64,000 nt of DNA from Deltaproteobacteria bacterium UBA6601 (GCA_002433485.1 DJIF01000084.1:78634-142633); one strand, 5' to 3'. Positions 17,709 to 26,954 are shown, numbered from the stretch's first letter. Notes: generated by a model from the sequence alone, not told the origin. Made by a program: numbers and translations.

Positions 17709-18554
17709 TCAACAGTTGCCTAGCGGGCGGCGATGCTCAATGGCTGGAAGCTCGCCACGGATCCGCTCTGTGCGACTACCATCAAGGTGTGCAAGCAACA
17801 GGCCCGGCTGGTCACTCAGGCTCGCCTGGACAGTGCCCCAGGGGTCGACCACCATCGAATGCCCGAAGCTTTCTCTACTGCGATTGTGATGACCGCACTG
17901 ATCAATTGCCACCACCCAACACTGCTGCTCGATTGCCCTTGCCCTGAGCAGCAGCTCCCAGTGGGCCCTGCCGGTATGAGCGGTAAAGGCTGCAGGAACC
18001 ATGAAGACCCGGGCCCCGGCCTGACGCAGCAACTCGTACAGAAGCGGAAAACGCAGGTCATAGCAGACAGTGAGGCCAGCTGGGCCAAGGGGGCTGTCGA
18101 CCACCACCAACTCGTTACCCGGCCGTACCGTGGCGCTCTCGAGAAAGGTCGGCCCTTCCGTCATGTCAATGTCGAACAGGTGCAGCTTGCGGTAGACCGC
18201 CACCAGCTCTCCGGAGGCATCAATCACCGGCGCAGTGTTGTAGACGCGTCCCGGCTCATCGCTCTGTTCAGCAAAGGAGCCGGCAAAGATCCAGACCCCC
18301 AACTGGGCCGCCAGTTCACGCATTGCCGAGACCGAAGGGCCTGCCAGGGTCTCAGCACCGGCAACCTTAGCGGCATCCCTACCGATGAACGGCCACATCT
18401 CCGGAAGGCAGATCACCTCCGCCCCTTGCTGCGCCGCGCTACGCACCATCTCTCTGACACAAGCGAGGTTGTGCTTCCGGTCCGCTGTCGCACAGATCTG
18501 AACAGCGGCAATCAGCACTGCTGGCGCGCCAGCGGCCAAGGCTCCTGACGTCAC
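17709..18554 (-). CDS. Nitrilase-family amidohydrolase, Nit (deaminated glutathione amidase) type
   Basis: 281 residues from GTG 18554 in a GTGA overlap with the ligase gene upstream. The catalytic triad is visible: Glu52 (CLPEMWPF), Lys122 (YRKLHLFDIDM) and Cys163 (TVCYDLRFP). The C-terminal segments HSMVVDPWGTV and HRRPLG are typical of the Nit1/Nit2 branch, whose known members hydrolyse deaminated glutathione or alpha-ketoglutaramate. Coupling to a glutamate-cysteine-ligase-like enzyme makes a repair or editing role for a gamma-glutamyl-type metabolite attractive, but that is inference. It could also act on another omega-amide. Confidence 0.88.
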   Translation of the reverse strand: MTSGALAAGAPAVLIAAVQICATADRKHNLACVREMVRSAAQQGAEVICLPEMWPFIGRDAAKVAGAETLAGPSVSAMRELAAQLGVWIFAGSFAEQSDEPGRVYNTAPVIDASGELVAVYRKLHLFDIDMTEGPTFLESATVRPGNELVVVDSPLGPAGLTVCYDLRFPLLYELLRQAGARVFMVPAAFTAHTGRAHWELLLRARAIEQQCWVVAIDQCGHHNRSRESFGHSMVVDPWGTVQASLSDQPGLLLAHLDGSRTERIRGELPAIEHRRPLGNC

Positions 18555-19732
18555 TCAGAGCTCCCTACAATCGGCCGCTCGGCTTCCACGGTCTCTTCTG
18601 TCTCCGAACCCTCATAGACCCCCTCACGGGTCTCCTCGACCACGTTGTCAACAACCGCAGACAGCTCTCCACCGCTCTCTTCAAAGACGCGCAGTTGCCG
18701 CTCCGCCGAGGTGCCATCCTTCAGGATCTTCAGACAATACTCGGCCTCTTGTCGTGACCCCAACTGGTCAAGCACAGGATCAAGAAAAACCAACAACTCA
18801 TCGAGAAGGCAAGAGAAATCCACCTCTCTTCGTTTGCCGAAATCAATCAGCTTGCCGCGAACACCGTGCCGCATGGCACGCCACTTGTTCTCCTCAATGA
18901 GCGCGCGGGGATACTGCCGCCAGCCCAGGTTTTCTTCCCGCAACTGGCGCAACCGCACCACAATGGCCTGGACCAGAGCAGTGATACAGAGGGTTTCCTC
19001 CACCCGAGTCGTCAGATCGCAGATGCGGAATTCAACTGTCGGATATTTATGGTGCGCTCGAATGTCCCACCAGATCTTGCCAGCGTCCTCGATGCAACCG
19101 GTCTCAAGCAACACATCAAGATGACGCTTTAGCTCCTGATGAGAGCGAAACTTGGACGGGATCCCGGTACGCGGAAAGCGCCGAAAGACCCCCGAGCGGG
19201 TCGACATCAAGCCCGACCGCCGGCCCAACCAGAACGGCGAGGACGAGGACAACGCCAACAGGTGAGGCAGGAAATAACGAGCCTCATTCATGACCTCCAC
19301 TGCGGCATCCGGGGTGGGCACCCCAACATGCACATGGAGTCCAAAGATAAGATTGCCGCGTGCAACGTCCTGCATGTCATCGACGATCTGCTGATAACGT
19401 TTGCGGCGGGTGATGCGCTGGTCCTTCCAATCGGAAAACGGGTGAGTACCCATTGCTGCGATGGTCGCCCCGCTATTTTCCGCATCACGGATGATCATCC
19501 GGCGCAGCCGACAGACATCGCGGCGAACGTCGGCAATGTTTCGGCATACCGGCGTGGCGACTTCGACCACGCTCTGATGTAGTTCCGGCTGAAACATCAG
19601 GTTCTCGCCAATGGCACGAGCCCCCTTAGCCATCCGCATCAGGGTATGAATGTGCGACTTCAGAGCGCGCGTCTCCGGGTCAACGATGGCGTACTCTTCT
19701 TCAACGCCCAACGTGTATTCGTGATCGCTCAT
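18551..19732 (-). CDS. Carboxylate-amine ligase, GCS2/YbdK family
   Basis: 393 residues of the GCS2 fold (glutamate-cysteine ligase type 2, YbdK-like). Hallmarks are LGVEEEYAIVD at the N-terminus, FQPELHQSVVEVATP, FGLHVHVGVP around residue 140 and the C-terminal VEFRICDLTTRVEE. Family members join an amino-acid carboxylate to an amine using ATP; E. coli YbdK has only weak gamma-glutamyl-cysteine ligase activity in vitro. The C-terminal 40 residues are Glu-rich and extra. It is coupled to the Nit-type amidase downstream and lies 136 nt below the ATP-grasp gene, so the three probably form one operon making or processing a small peptide-like molecule. Confidence 0.88.
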   Translation of the reverse strand: MSDHEYTLGVEEEYAIVDPETRALKSHIHTLMRMAKGARAIGENLMFQPELHQSVVEVATPVCRNIADVRRDVCRLRRMIIRDAENSGATIAAMGTHPFSDWKDQRITRRKRYQQIVDDMQDVARGNLIFGLHVHVGVPTPDAAVEVMNEARYFLPHLLALSSSSPFWLGRRSGLMSTRSGVFRRFPRTGIPSKFRSHQELKRHLDVLLETGCIEDAGKIWWDIRAHHKYPTVEFRICDLTTRVEETLCITALVQAIVVRLRQLREENLGWRQYPRALIEENKWRAMRHGVRGKLIDFGKRREVDFSCLLDELLVFLDPVLDQLGSRQEAEYCLKILKDGTSAERQLRVFEESGGELSAVVDNVVEETREGVYEGSETEETVEAERPIVGSSE

Positions 19733-19868
19733 CTACTCAGCTACTCCCTCCAGCCAGGACCAGAACTTCCATGGCCTGATCCTAGCCAAGATCCTAACTG
19801 CGATGGGCAATGGGTTCGTCGATTCCCGAAATCAAACGGGCCGACCCACAATTCCAGCATCGTCCCCA

Positions 19869-21212
19869 TCAGCTCTCAACCACGAAGGTGGGAACCATCC
19901 CACCTCCTGCAGTGACGTTGGCCAGCTCGCCACCGGCGAGCCGGGTCAGGAAACCGCCAACTTTCCCCCGAAACAAGAACGGGTCCCGATCAACCAGAAA
20001 ATCCGCAGTCCCGCCGCTGGCATCCATCAACGGGAAGCTCATGCTGTGGACAGGAACCCGGCACTGGACCACATGCGGCCTGCGCAGGGCGGCCTCAATG
20101 ACCTCATCCCAGCGAGCCTCAGACACAGCCCAACCCAGACAAACTCCATGTCCTCCATAGTCCTCGTCGGGTTTGATCACCAACTCAGAACGATGCGCCC
20201 GTACGAAACTGATCAGGTCGACATCGTCGCCTTTTGGGCCCTGCGTTAACCCGGGTGCCACCAATCGAGTCCAGGGCACATGCTGCCTTATGACCGCCAA
20301 CTCCTCAGCGCTGAAACGCAGTTCAATGGAAGGATCCGTCAGATAGGCAAACAAGCGCTTTCTATGCAGCAGATGAGCGCGAAAGGGGTTGACCATGCAG
20401 ACTGCTCTTGAAGTCACCGCAGAGGTCAGCGCTGCCACCTCCTGGGGCCGGGCCAGGCAGTCTTCCAGCAGGACCCTGCGATACACCAGATCGATGCGAC
20501 GACCGGCGGCATAGAGCCGGCCCGAGCGGTACTCCAAGTCTCTCGGGTCCGCAACCACCGTGGGATAGCCGACTCGACTGAAGGCGTCAGACAGAAGCCG
20601 AAACTCCGCTTCGGTAGGGCTATCCCGCCAATCCACAATGGCAATCCGCGGCTTACCAGCGCCCCTGCCCCACTCATTGTAGGTCGTAAGCAATGCTCTA
20701 AGCAGCACTCCTGTGACCCGCAACGGCCAGACTTCGGCACGCTGCCGTAGGGTCTTCATAGCGGCAAAGCCATCAAACATGCGTGCCAGGACATCGTGGT
20801 ATGCGATCCCAGCGGGCGCCTCAGCGTTAAGCTCAACAAAGCTAAACGCTGAGGATGTGGCAAAGGCATCAAGGCGAGTTGTAATCCCAAGCCGATCAAA
20901 GCCAGGATCAATCCGTACCAGGGCCATGGTCTCGGGCGGCAGGTCCAGAACCTGAGCAGCGTCTTCGGCAGAGAGCAGCCAGGCACGAACCTTACGGATC
21001 GCAGTCGCAACCTGACCACAGACCCGCTTGAGTCGCTCGAGTTCGGGCCGCGACACAAAAGCGGGCCGCAACACCTTGCATAGCGGCCGATCAGCAAAAC
21101 TGGCGCCATGCTTGAGCTGCCAGGACTCAAGCGCCGCGCAACCAGGACCATCGAGCGCAGGATCGCGCCGCACCTCCTCGTCCCACTCCGACAGCAGCTG
21201 TTTCATTTCCAT
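19869..21212 (-). CDS. Circularly permuted ATP-grasp ligase-like protein
   Basis: 447 residues with no signal peptide. The C-terminal half carries the permuted ATP-grasp pattern: MVNPFRAHLLHRKRLFAYLTD, then LVIKPDEDYGGHGVCLGW (nucleotide-binding Lys and glycine loop) and PHVVQCRVPV. Relatives (glutathionylspermidine-synthase-like pre-ATP-grasp and DUF404/407-type families) form amide bonds. The N-terminal half contains FVELNAEAPAGIAYHD, resembling the substrate-side of this family. The neighbouring GCS2 ligase and amidase support a role in making a peptide or amide metabolite. The substrate cannot be read from the sequence. A good -35 (TTGACA) lies upstream at 21257-21262. Confidence 0.8.
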   Translation of the reverse strand: MEMKQLLSEWDEEVRRDPALDGPGCAALESWQLKHGASFADRPLCKVLRPAFVSRPELERLKRVCGQVATAIRKVRAWLLSAEDAAQVLDLPPETMALVRIDPGFDRLGITTRLDAFATSSAFSFVELNAEAPAGIAYHDVLARMFDGFAAMKTLRQRAEVWPLRVTGVLLRALLTTYNEWGRGAGKPRIAIVDWRDSPTEAEFRLLSDAFSRVGYPTVVADPRDLEYRSGRLYAAGRRIDLVYRRVLLEDCLARPQEVAALTSAVTSRAVCMVNPFRAHLLHRKRLFAYLTDPSIELRFSAEELAVIRQHVPWTRLVAPGLTQGPKGDDVDLISFVRAHRSELVIKPDEDYGGHGVCLGWAVSEARWDEVIEAALRRPHVVQCRVPVHSMSFPLMDASGGTADFLVDRDPFLFRGKVGGFLTRLAGGELANVTAGGGMVPTFVVES

Positions 21213-21234
21213 AGCTCAAACTCGATTGTGAAGC

Positions 21235-21262
21235 ATTCCGCCCGCTAACACAGCACTGTCAA
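21235..21262 (-). promoter_or_regulatory. Candidate promoter of the ATP-grasp/GCS2/Nit operon
   Basis: On the minus strand TTGACA (21262-21257) is followed after 16 nt by CGGAAT (21240-21235). The -35 is perfect but the -10 is poor (three of six). It is placed 22 nt before the ATP-grasp start, leaving a short leader. Confidence 0.33.
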
Positions 21263-21335
21263 TAAGGTTTCTTAGCAACTGCGGCCACAAACTTAAGTTG
21301 ACCTCACAGCATCAGCGGTGATACCTGGGCTGTAA

Positions 21336-22460
21336 ATGAGCAACACCGTACGAATTGACGAACGACTCCGCGAACACCTGGAGCGTGGCATCACCCCGCG
21401 CCTCGACGAAAACGGGCGCCAGGTCCGCTGCCTGCTCATGTACTCGGGCGGCCTCGACAGCACCCTTGCCGGCATCCTGCTGCGATTGCAGGGAATCGAT
21501 GTAGTAGCCATCAACTGCTTCACCGGCTTCTGCCTCACCGACCACAAGCGCAAGATGGGCCACGAGCGCCGCGATGGCAGCCGATATCAGAATGAGGCCA
21601 TCGTGGGCGCCGCAGGACTACAGATACCGGTCGAGGTAGTTGACGTTCGAGAAGGCTACCTCAAGGTCCTCACGGAGCCCAGACACGGCTGGGGCAGCGC
21701 GGTGAATCCGTGCATCGACTGCCGCATCCATATGCTGAGCCATGCCAGCCGCGAACTGCTCGAAGAATATGACGCCCACTTCATTGCGACCGGCGAAGTC
21801 CTCGGACAGCGCCCCATGACGCAGATGAAAAGACAGATGAAGATTATCGAGAGGGAAAGCGGCCTCGAGGGCATGGTCGTTCGACCTCTCTGTCAGGTCG
21901 CCCTGGAAGAAAGCATTCCGGAACAAAAGGGCTGGGTCGACCGAGACAGTCTGCTGGGCATCAATGGCCGCGGCCGCAAGGAGCAGATCCGACTGGCCGA
22001 AGCCTTCGGCGTCCTCGACTATCCTCAGCCTGCCGGGGGCTGCTGCTTCCTCACCGACGGCAACTATGGGCGCCGCTTAAAAGACACCATTGTCCACCTG
22101 GGCGAGAAGGATTTGGATTTCGATGACGTGCTCGTCCTCAAGGTCGGGCGCCACTTCAGGCTACCCGACGGCAACAAGCTGATCGTAGGCCGTAATCAGG
22201 AGGAAAACGAGCTACTCCGCAGCTACTGGCACCTGGGCCTGTTCCTGGCAGTAAACGGGCACCCAGGCCCGCTGGCTCTGTACCTTGGCCGCCCCGAGAG
22301 CGACGACCTGGACCTGGCGCTGCGCATTGTTGCTCGCTACTCCGACTGTCCCGCAGATGAGGAAGTCCAACTCCGCATGATGAGTGGGGAAGACGTCACA
22401 GGCACCCGCCCCGCCACACCTTGCAGCCGGGGTGACGAGCGCGCCTGGCAGATTCTCTAA
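21336..22460 (+). CDS. PP-loop ATPase with NFACT-R-like C-terminal domain, probable RNA thiolation enzyme
   Basis: 374 residues. The N-terminal half is an adenine-nucleotide alpha-hydrolase: PP-loop MYSGGLDSTLAGILL (about residues 35-50), then NPCIDCRIHM with a Cys pair, GEVLGQRPMTQMKRQMKIIE, and a further Cys pair in GGCCFLTD. This resembles ThiI/MnmA-type sulfur transferases. The C-terminal quarter (LKVGRHFRLPDGNKLIVGRNQEEN) matches NFACT-R, an RNA-associated domain. Together these suggest an RNA 2- or 4-thiouridine-type modification enzyme; the target tRNA position is not deducible. It is transcribed away from the ATP-grasp operon across a 123-nt gap. Confidence 0.82.
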   Translation: MSNTVRIDERLREHLERGITPRLDENGRQVRCLLMYSGGLDSTLAGILLRLQGIDVVAINCFTGFCLTDHKRKMGHERRDGSRYQNEAIVGAAGLQIPVEVVDVREGYLKVLTEPRHGWGSAVNPCIDCRIHMLSHASRELLEEYDAHFIATGEVLGQRPMTQMKRQMKIIERESGLEGMVVRPLCQVALEESIPEQKGWVDRDSLLGINGRGRKEQIRLAEAFGVLDYPQPAGGCCFLTDGNYGRRLKDTIVHLGEKDLDFDDVLVLKVGRHFRLPDGNKLIVGRNQEENELLRSYWHLGLFLAVNGHPGPLALYLGRPESDDLDLALRIVARYSDCPADEEVQLRMMSGEDVTGTRPATPCSRGDERAWQIL

Positions 22461-22481
22461 GACCGGCGCGCGCCAGCAGCC

Positions 22482-23810
22482 TCAAGACAGCCCCAAACCA
22501 AGCTGGCGACGGACATCGCCGACCAGATACAGGGAACCAGCAACCAGCAACTCATCTTCGGGTCCCAGCTCACTGAGCAGCCGCTCGAGCGCGATCGAGA
22601 CAGTCGGTTGGTGCTCGATGGCAAGCCCGCCCTGCACATCTCGCAGAGCCCTGGCCAATATTTCAGGTGCAGCAAACCGATCGCTACTGGTACCTGCCGT
22701 ACACACCACTTGATCAACATGAGGCAACAGCGCTGCGGCGACCCCAACTTGCTCCTTATCCGCCATCGACGCGAACAGCCAGATCCTACGCTGCGGTCTC
22801 GGGCGGGCTGCCAGTGTGGCTGCGAGGGTGGCAGCCCCCGCCGGATTGTGGGCACCATCAAGCAGCACCCGGCCACCTGCCGAAAGTACGAGTTCTTCAA
22901 GCCGTCCAGCCAGGCTCGCACCGGCGAGGCCTCGCACCAGCTGCTCTGATTGCGGCAGCGAGCGACCGGTGACCGCGCAGAGTTCCTCAACAATCGCCAG
23001 CGCACAGGCCGCATTCTGTCCCTGGTGCCACCCTGCCAGGCCAAGCCCCCCCCGCAACTGCAGCCGCTGACTGCGGTAACAAAACTCACCACGGGCCATG
23101 CTCCATTGAAAGTCCTGTCCAATGACTGAGACAGAAGCCCCAGCCAGCTCCGCCTCCCTGCGCAGCACCGTGAGCCGATCCTCACGAGACTCACCGAGCA
23201 CCATGGGCCGACCCGCTACCGCAATCCGAGCTTTAGTCGCGGCAATATCAGCCAAATCACTACCGAGAAACTTCTGATGGTCCAAGTCCACAGAGACCAC
23301 CGCTGTAACCTTCGGGTCGCAGGCTCTGGTCGCGTCAAATTCACCACCCATTCCCACTTCAACCACTGCAGCATCAACCCGCTGCTCCCGAAACCAAGAC
23401 ATGGCGAGCAGCACCCCGAGCTCGAAAAACGTAAAAGATCCAAGCTCCGGGTCCTCCTCGATGAGAGGGCGCAAGGAAAGCGCCAGGCGGTCCAGTGCCT
23501 CTGGGCTGATCAATTCTCCCGCTACGGAAAACCGTTCTCGATAGCTGACCAGATGCGGTGAGGTGGTAGCGCCAACCCGCCAACCACCGCTGGACAGCAG
23601 CGAGCGAACAAAGGCCACTGTTGAGCCCTTGCCGTTAGTGCCACCCACCAGAACGCTGGGGAAGGAGGCCTGCGGGTCAGCGGCCAGGGCAAGGGCGCGG
23701 CGGATGTTGCCCAAGCCCAGCTTCACCCCGCGAGACTGCACCTGCTCGAGCCACGAGCTGAGAGCAGGCCCTACGAAGAACGGTTCCCGGCCGCCAAGCT
23801 GAGACACCAA
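22482..23810 (-). CDS. folC: Bifunctional folylpolyglutamate / dihydrofolate synthase
   Basis: 442 residues. FolC adds glutamate to dihydropteroate and to reduced folates. Visible are the P-loop VGGTNGKGSTVAF near residue 40, the SPHLVSYRERF Mur-ligase motif, EVGMGGEFDATRA, and the C-terminal VLLDGAHNPAGA. The start is either TTG 23810 or GTG 23807, adjacent codons with no strong ribosome-binding site. It lies 15 nt downstream of accD, an arrangement (accD-folC) common in proteobacteria. Confidence 0.95.
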   Translation of the reverse strand: MVSQLGGREPFFVGPALSSWLEQVQSRGVKLGLGNIRRALALAADPQASFPSVLVGGTNGKGSTVAFVRSLLSSGGWRVGATTSPHLVSYRERFSVAGELISPEALDRLALSLRPLIEEDPELGSFTFFELGVLLAMSWFREQRVDAAVVEVGMGGEFDATRACDPKVTAVVSVDLDHQKFLGSDLADIAATKARIAVAGRPMVLGESREDRLTVLRREAELAGASVSVIGQDFQWSMARGEFCYRSQRLQLRGGLGLAGWHQGQNAACALAIVEELCAVTGRSLPQSEQLVRGLAGASLAGRLEELVLSAGGRVLLDGAHNPAGAATLAATLAARPRPQRRIWLFASMADKEQVGVAAALLPHVDQVVCTAGTSSDRFAAPEILARALRDVQGGLAIEHQPTVSIALERLLSELGPEDELLVAGSLYLVGDVRRQLGLGLS

Positions 23811-23825
23811 CGTTTCGTCTACTGA

Positions 23826-24704
23826 CTAGGGATACAGCAAGGAAAGGATGTCAGTGATTCGCTGACGCAGTTCCCTGCGGTCGACAACCTGATCGACCAT
23901 GCCATGATCAAGCAAAAACTCGCTGCGCTGAAAGCCCTCTGGCAGCACCTCACGAATGGTCTGCTCAATGACCCGAGGGCCAGCAAAACCGATGAGCGCC
24001 TTGGGCTCAGCCAGGATCACATCACCCAGCATCGCGAAGGAGGCCGCTACACCGCCGGTGGTGGGATGAGTTAAGAGCGATATATAGGGGACACCCTCGT
24101 CTCGAAGACGCCCCAGCACCGCTGTGCTTCGCGCCATCTGCATGAGCGACAAAACGCCCTCCTGCATGCGCGCGCCGCCCGATGAGTTAATGCAGATCAC
24201 GGGTATCTTTTCCGCCAGAGCCAGCTCAAACAGCCGCGTCACTTTCTCGCCAACCACCGAACCCATGGATCCACCCATAAAGGAGAATAAAAAGGTTCCA
24301 ATGGCGATGGGTCGCCCACCAAGCCGGGCACGGCCATACATAAAGGCCGACTTACGAGAGGTCTTGGCCACCGAGGCCTTGAGCCGATCCGCGTAGGACT
24401 TGCTGTCGACAAAGCCCAGCGGGTCTTCTGAGGTCAACTCAAGGTCAAGCTCCTCGAAGCTGCCCTCATCAACCAACAACATCAAGCGCTCCTCACCACC
24501 AATCCGATGATGATGACCACAACTTGCACAGACCATCCCGGCCCGGACCAGCTCTTCGGTCCGCAGGTATTCGGCGCAGCCGTCACACTTGTGCCAAAGA
24601 CCTGACACCGCTTCAGAGCTTTCGCGTTCGGTCTGGGGCACCGGCCCGCCCCGCTCTCGATGGAACCAGGCTCCTCCGCTCCCCTGATCACTCTGCTCAG
24701 ACAT
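23826..24704 (-). CDS. accD: Acetyl-CoA carboxylase carboxyltransferase beta subunit
   Basis: 292 residues from ATG 24704, preceded by GAGGTG at a suitable distance; a TTG 18 nt upstream is also in frame. AccD with AccA transfers CO2 from carboxybiotin to acetyl-CoA, giving malonyl-CoA. The N-terminal zinc ribbon is visible as CDGC and CASC pairs around residues 40-65. The carboxyltransferase core shows SFMGGSMGSVVGEK and INSSGGARMQEG. A 30-residue polar N-terminal extension precedes the zinc ribbon. accA is not in the window. Confidence 0.96.
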   Translation of the reverse strand: MSEQSDQGSGGAWFHRERGGPVPQTERESSEAVSGLWHKCDGCAEYLRTEELVRAGMVCASCGHHHRIGGEERLMLLVDEGSFEELDLELTSEDPLGFVDSKSYADRLKASVAKTSRKSAFMYGRARLGGRPIAIGTFLFSFMGGSMGSVVGEKVTRLFELALAEKIPVICINSSGGARMQEGVLSLMQMARSTAVLGRLRDEGVPYISLLTHPTTGGVAASFAMLGDVILAEPKALIGFAGPRVIEQTIREVLPEGFQRSEFLLDHGMVDQVVDRRELRQRITDILSLLYP

Positions 24705-24757
24705 CGCGCACCTCTTCTCCAATTACCTCACACCCTCTTCTAGCAGTGAGGCCGCGA

Positions 24758-25831
24758 TTATTGCATCCGGTCGACAAATTCTGCCACCGCATCATGCAAC
24801 TGGGGCCGAAAGCGACGAATCGCCGCGCCATTGCCGCGCTCCGGGTGCACCCTGTTACTGAGCAAAACCACCGCAATGGCACGCTCCGGATCTACCCACA
24901 GCGAGGTCCCGGTAAAGCCCAGGTGACCATGACTCCGCCGCGACAACTGCTGGCCGGCTGAAGAGGTCCCACTGCTGACCGTGTCCCAACCCAAGATATG
25001 CCCACCAGCGGCAGATCCAGACCAGGCCTGGTCTCGGAGCTCAGCGGGAAGAAAGGACAACTCAGGAGCCTGCCACCAGGCGCGTGCAAAAGCAGCAACC
25101 TGCTCGGCACTGGCAAACAGTCCCGCGTGCGCGGCAACTCCACCCATTGCCCAGGTATTGTCATCATGAACTTCGCCGCATAGGAGCCCGCGATAAGGAC
25201 ATTGTTCGGTAGCGGCAAAGCGACCCGTAGCAATCCGCTGCAAGGCAGCTGATTCACCTCCGTTCACCGGGCGATAGCCCACCTCGACAAGGCCGAGAGG
25301 GACCAGTACTTCTTGTTCCATCAGCTCGCGAAACGACCGCCCACTGGCGCGCTCCAACAGCTCCATCAAGACCAGAAAGCCCACATCCGAATAGCAATGT
25401 CGACTGCCCGGGGGCGCTTCAAGAGGCTCCAGCAGCGCCGCCTCCCGCACCGGAACGGAAGACTCAAAGTAAGGTCTCCAGGCAGGTAGACCACTGCGAT
25501 GCTCAAGGAGATTGCGCAGAGTCACACCGCGCAACTGCTGCCCTTGGGGGGCCAGCACATGCGAGACGTCCACATCAAGCTCCAAGACCTCTGCAGCGAC
25601 CAGGCGCAAACTCAGGGTCGCCGAGAACAGCTTGGTCAGCGAGGCTATGTCAAACAGAGTGCTGGGCTGCATAGCTGGTCCTGAAGGCAGGCTACTGACG
25701 CGACCCACGGCGAGCTCAAGCAAGGCTCCCGTACCCCGGAGCCCCTCAACCCGCAGTACCGCACCAGAAAACACCCCCTCCTTAGCGCCGCGCTGGAGCA
25801 GGGCCTCGACCGCAGCATAGCTAGCGGACAA
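24758..25831 (-). CDS. Serine hydrolase, beta-lactamase / class C PBP fold
   Basis: About 357 residues from TTG 25831, the nearest plausible start, overlapping the ldcA stop by 11 nt; the frame is open to 25924 but lies over ldcA. The SxxK motif is SLTK in FDIASLTKLFSATL and the Tyr motif is YSDVGF. The third motif could be the HLGFTGTSLW region near the C-terminus, typical of the group with EstB and PBP4*. No clear signal peptide is present, so a cytoplasmic esterase or peptidase is possible. Its pairing with ldcA suggests muropeptide turnover, but this is inferred from context. Confidence 0.85.
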   Translation of the reverse strand: MSASYAAVEALLQRGAKEGVFSGAVLRVEGLRGTGALLELAVGRVSSLPSGPAMQPSTLFDIASLTKLFSATLSLRLVAAEVLELDVDVSHVLAPQGQQLRGVTLRNLLEHRSGLPAWRPYFESSVPVREAALLEPLEAPPGSRHCYSDVGFLVLMELLERASGRSFRELMEQEVLVPLGLVEVGYRPVNGGESAALQRIATGRFAATEQCPYRGLLCGEVHDDNTWAMGGVAAHAGLFASAEQVAAFARAWWQAPELSFLPAELRDQAWSGSAAGGHILGWDTVSSGTSSAGQQLSRRSHGHLGFTGTSLWVDPERAIAVVLLSNRVHPERGNGAAIRRFRPQLHDAVAEFVDRMQ

Positions 25832-26765
25832 GCGGTGCCTCGCGAAACTCAACCAGCCCCTGGCCAGCGTCCATGCGGACCCGCGTTCCCACCGGAAACG
25901 CAAGATTCGGCTCGCCGTGCCCAAATGACAGGCCGGCGACTACCGGAATGGGCAGGTTACGAAACACCCGATCTGCAGCGTCTCGCCAGCTGGGCTCGCC
26001 AGCCGGCTCATCACAGCCGACAAAATCACCGAGCACGACCCCCTCGACCCCGGCAAACAAACCGCTCTGGTGGAGCTGGGTAAGGAGACGATCTATCCGA
26101 TAGGGGCGCTCGCCTACATCTTCCAAAAACAGCACTGCTCCTCGCGTATCGGGTTGTAGCGGAGTGCCGCACAGCGCGGCCAGTAAGGACAAGGATCCTC
26201 CCAAGACCCTTCCGCTCGCAACCCCCGGGGACAGGCACCAACCGTGAGCATCGTCGAGGGCGCTCCTCATGGAGCTTGGCTTTTGGTCACTGCGAAGCAG
26301 CTCACGAAGGCGCTGAGCGCCCGCCTCATCGCTCCCCTTCCCCAAGGCTCCAACCATAGGACCGTGAAAGCTGGCCATCCCCACTTCGCTGTACAACCAC
26401 TGCAGCAGCACTGTCAGGTCCGAGCAGCCAACAACGACCTTTGGATGGGCCCGCACCAGCTCAGCATCCAGCAGGGGCAGCAAAGTAGTCAGCCCATAGC
26501 CGCCCCGCACCGGCAAAATGGCCGCCGCCTCAGCGTCAAGGAAAGCTGCATGCAGTTCGTCCGCGCGACGCCGGGGCGAACCCGCCAGGTAGTGCCAGGA
26601 ACTGAAAATGTCATCGGGGACCCGAACTCGATAGCCCCACGACTCAAGAACCCTCACCCCCGCAGCGAGGTCTTCGCTTTTAAAGGGCGAGGCAGGAGCC
26701 ACCACTCGAATGACATCACCGTCTTGCAGAGCCCGTGGGCGAATAAGCGTGCGGTTCTGGGTCAC
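25821..26765 (-). CDS. ldcA: Muramoyltetrapeptide L,D-carboxypeptidase, S66 family
   Basis: 314 residues from GTG 26765. LdcA removes the terminal D-Ala from tetrapeptide muropeptides in the cytoplasm during murein recycling. The S66 triad can be placed: serine in VVGCSDLTVLL, glutamate in FLEDVGERPYRIDRLL and histidine in SFGHGEPNLAFPVG. It works in the same pathway as Mpl, which is encoded at 35.7-37.2 kb in this window. The downstream serine hydrolase overlaps its 3' end, and tRNA-Arg lies 26 nt upstream. Confidence 0.94.
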   Translation of the reverse strand: MTQNRTLIRPRALQDGDVIRVVAPASPFKSEDLAAGVRVLESWGYRVRVPDDIFSSWHYLAGSPRRRADELHAAFLDAEAAAILPVRGGYGLTTLLPLLDAELVRAHPKVVVGCSDLTVLLQWLYSEVGMASFHGPMVGALGKGSDEAGAQRLRELLRSDQKPSSMRSALDDAHGWCLSPGVASGRVLGGSLSLLAALCGTPLQPDTRGAVLFLEDVGERPYRIDRLLTQLHQSGLFAGVEGVVLGDFVGCDEPAGEPSWRDAADRVFRNLPIPVVAGLSFGHGEPNLAFPVGTRVRMDAGQGLVEFREAPLVR

Positions 26766-26791
26766 TGTTCCAACCCCCGGTTAAGATGTAG

Positions 26792-26868
26792 TGGCGCTCC
26801 CGGCAGGATTCGAACCTGCGGCCCTTCGCTTAGGAGGCGAATGCTCTATCCTGCTGAGCTACGGGAGC
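26792..26868 (-). tRNA. tRNA-Arg (anticodon CCT)
   Basis: A 77-nt cloverleaf on the minus strand with encoded CCA. The acceptor strands are GCTCCCG and CGGGAGC, with G as discriminator. The D arm reads GCTC-AGCAGGATA-GAGC; the anticodon stem TTCGC/GCGAA encloses loop CTCCTAA, giving anticodon CCT for AGG codons. The T arm carries the standard GGTTCGAATCC. AGG is uncommon in the GC-rich genes here. Confidence 0.97.
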
Positions 26869-26954
26869 CTGGTTCCACACTTCTGGCCGGCAAGCCTCGC
26901 CCACTTGGAAGCAGATTGCAAGGGGGTGAAGGGGGCTCGGGCAGGGCTTGCGCC

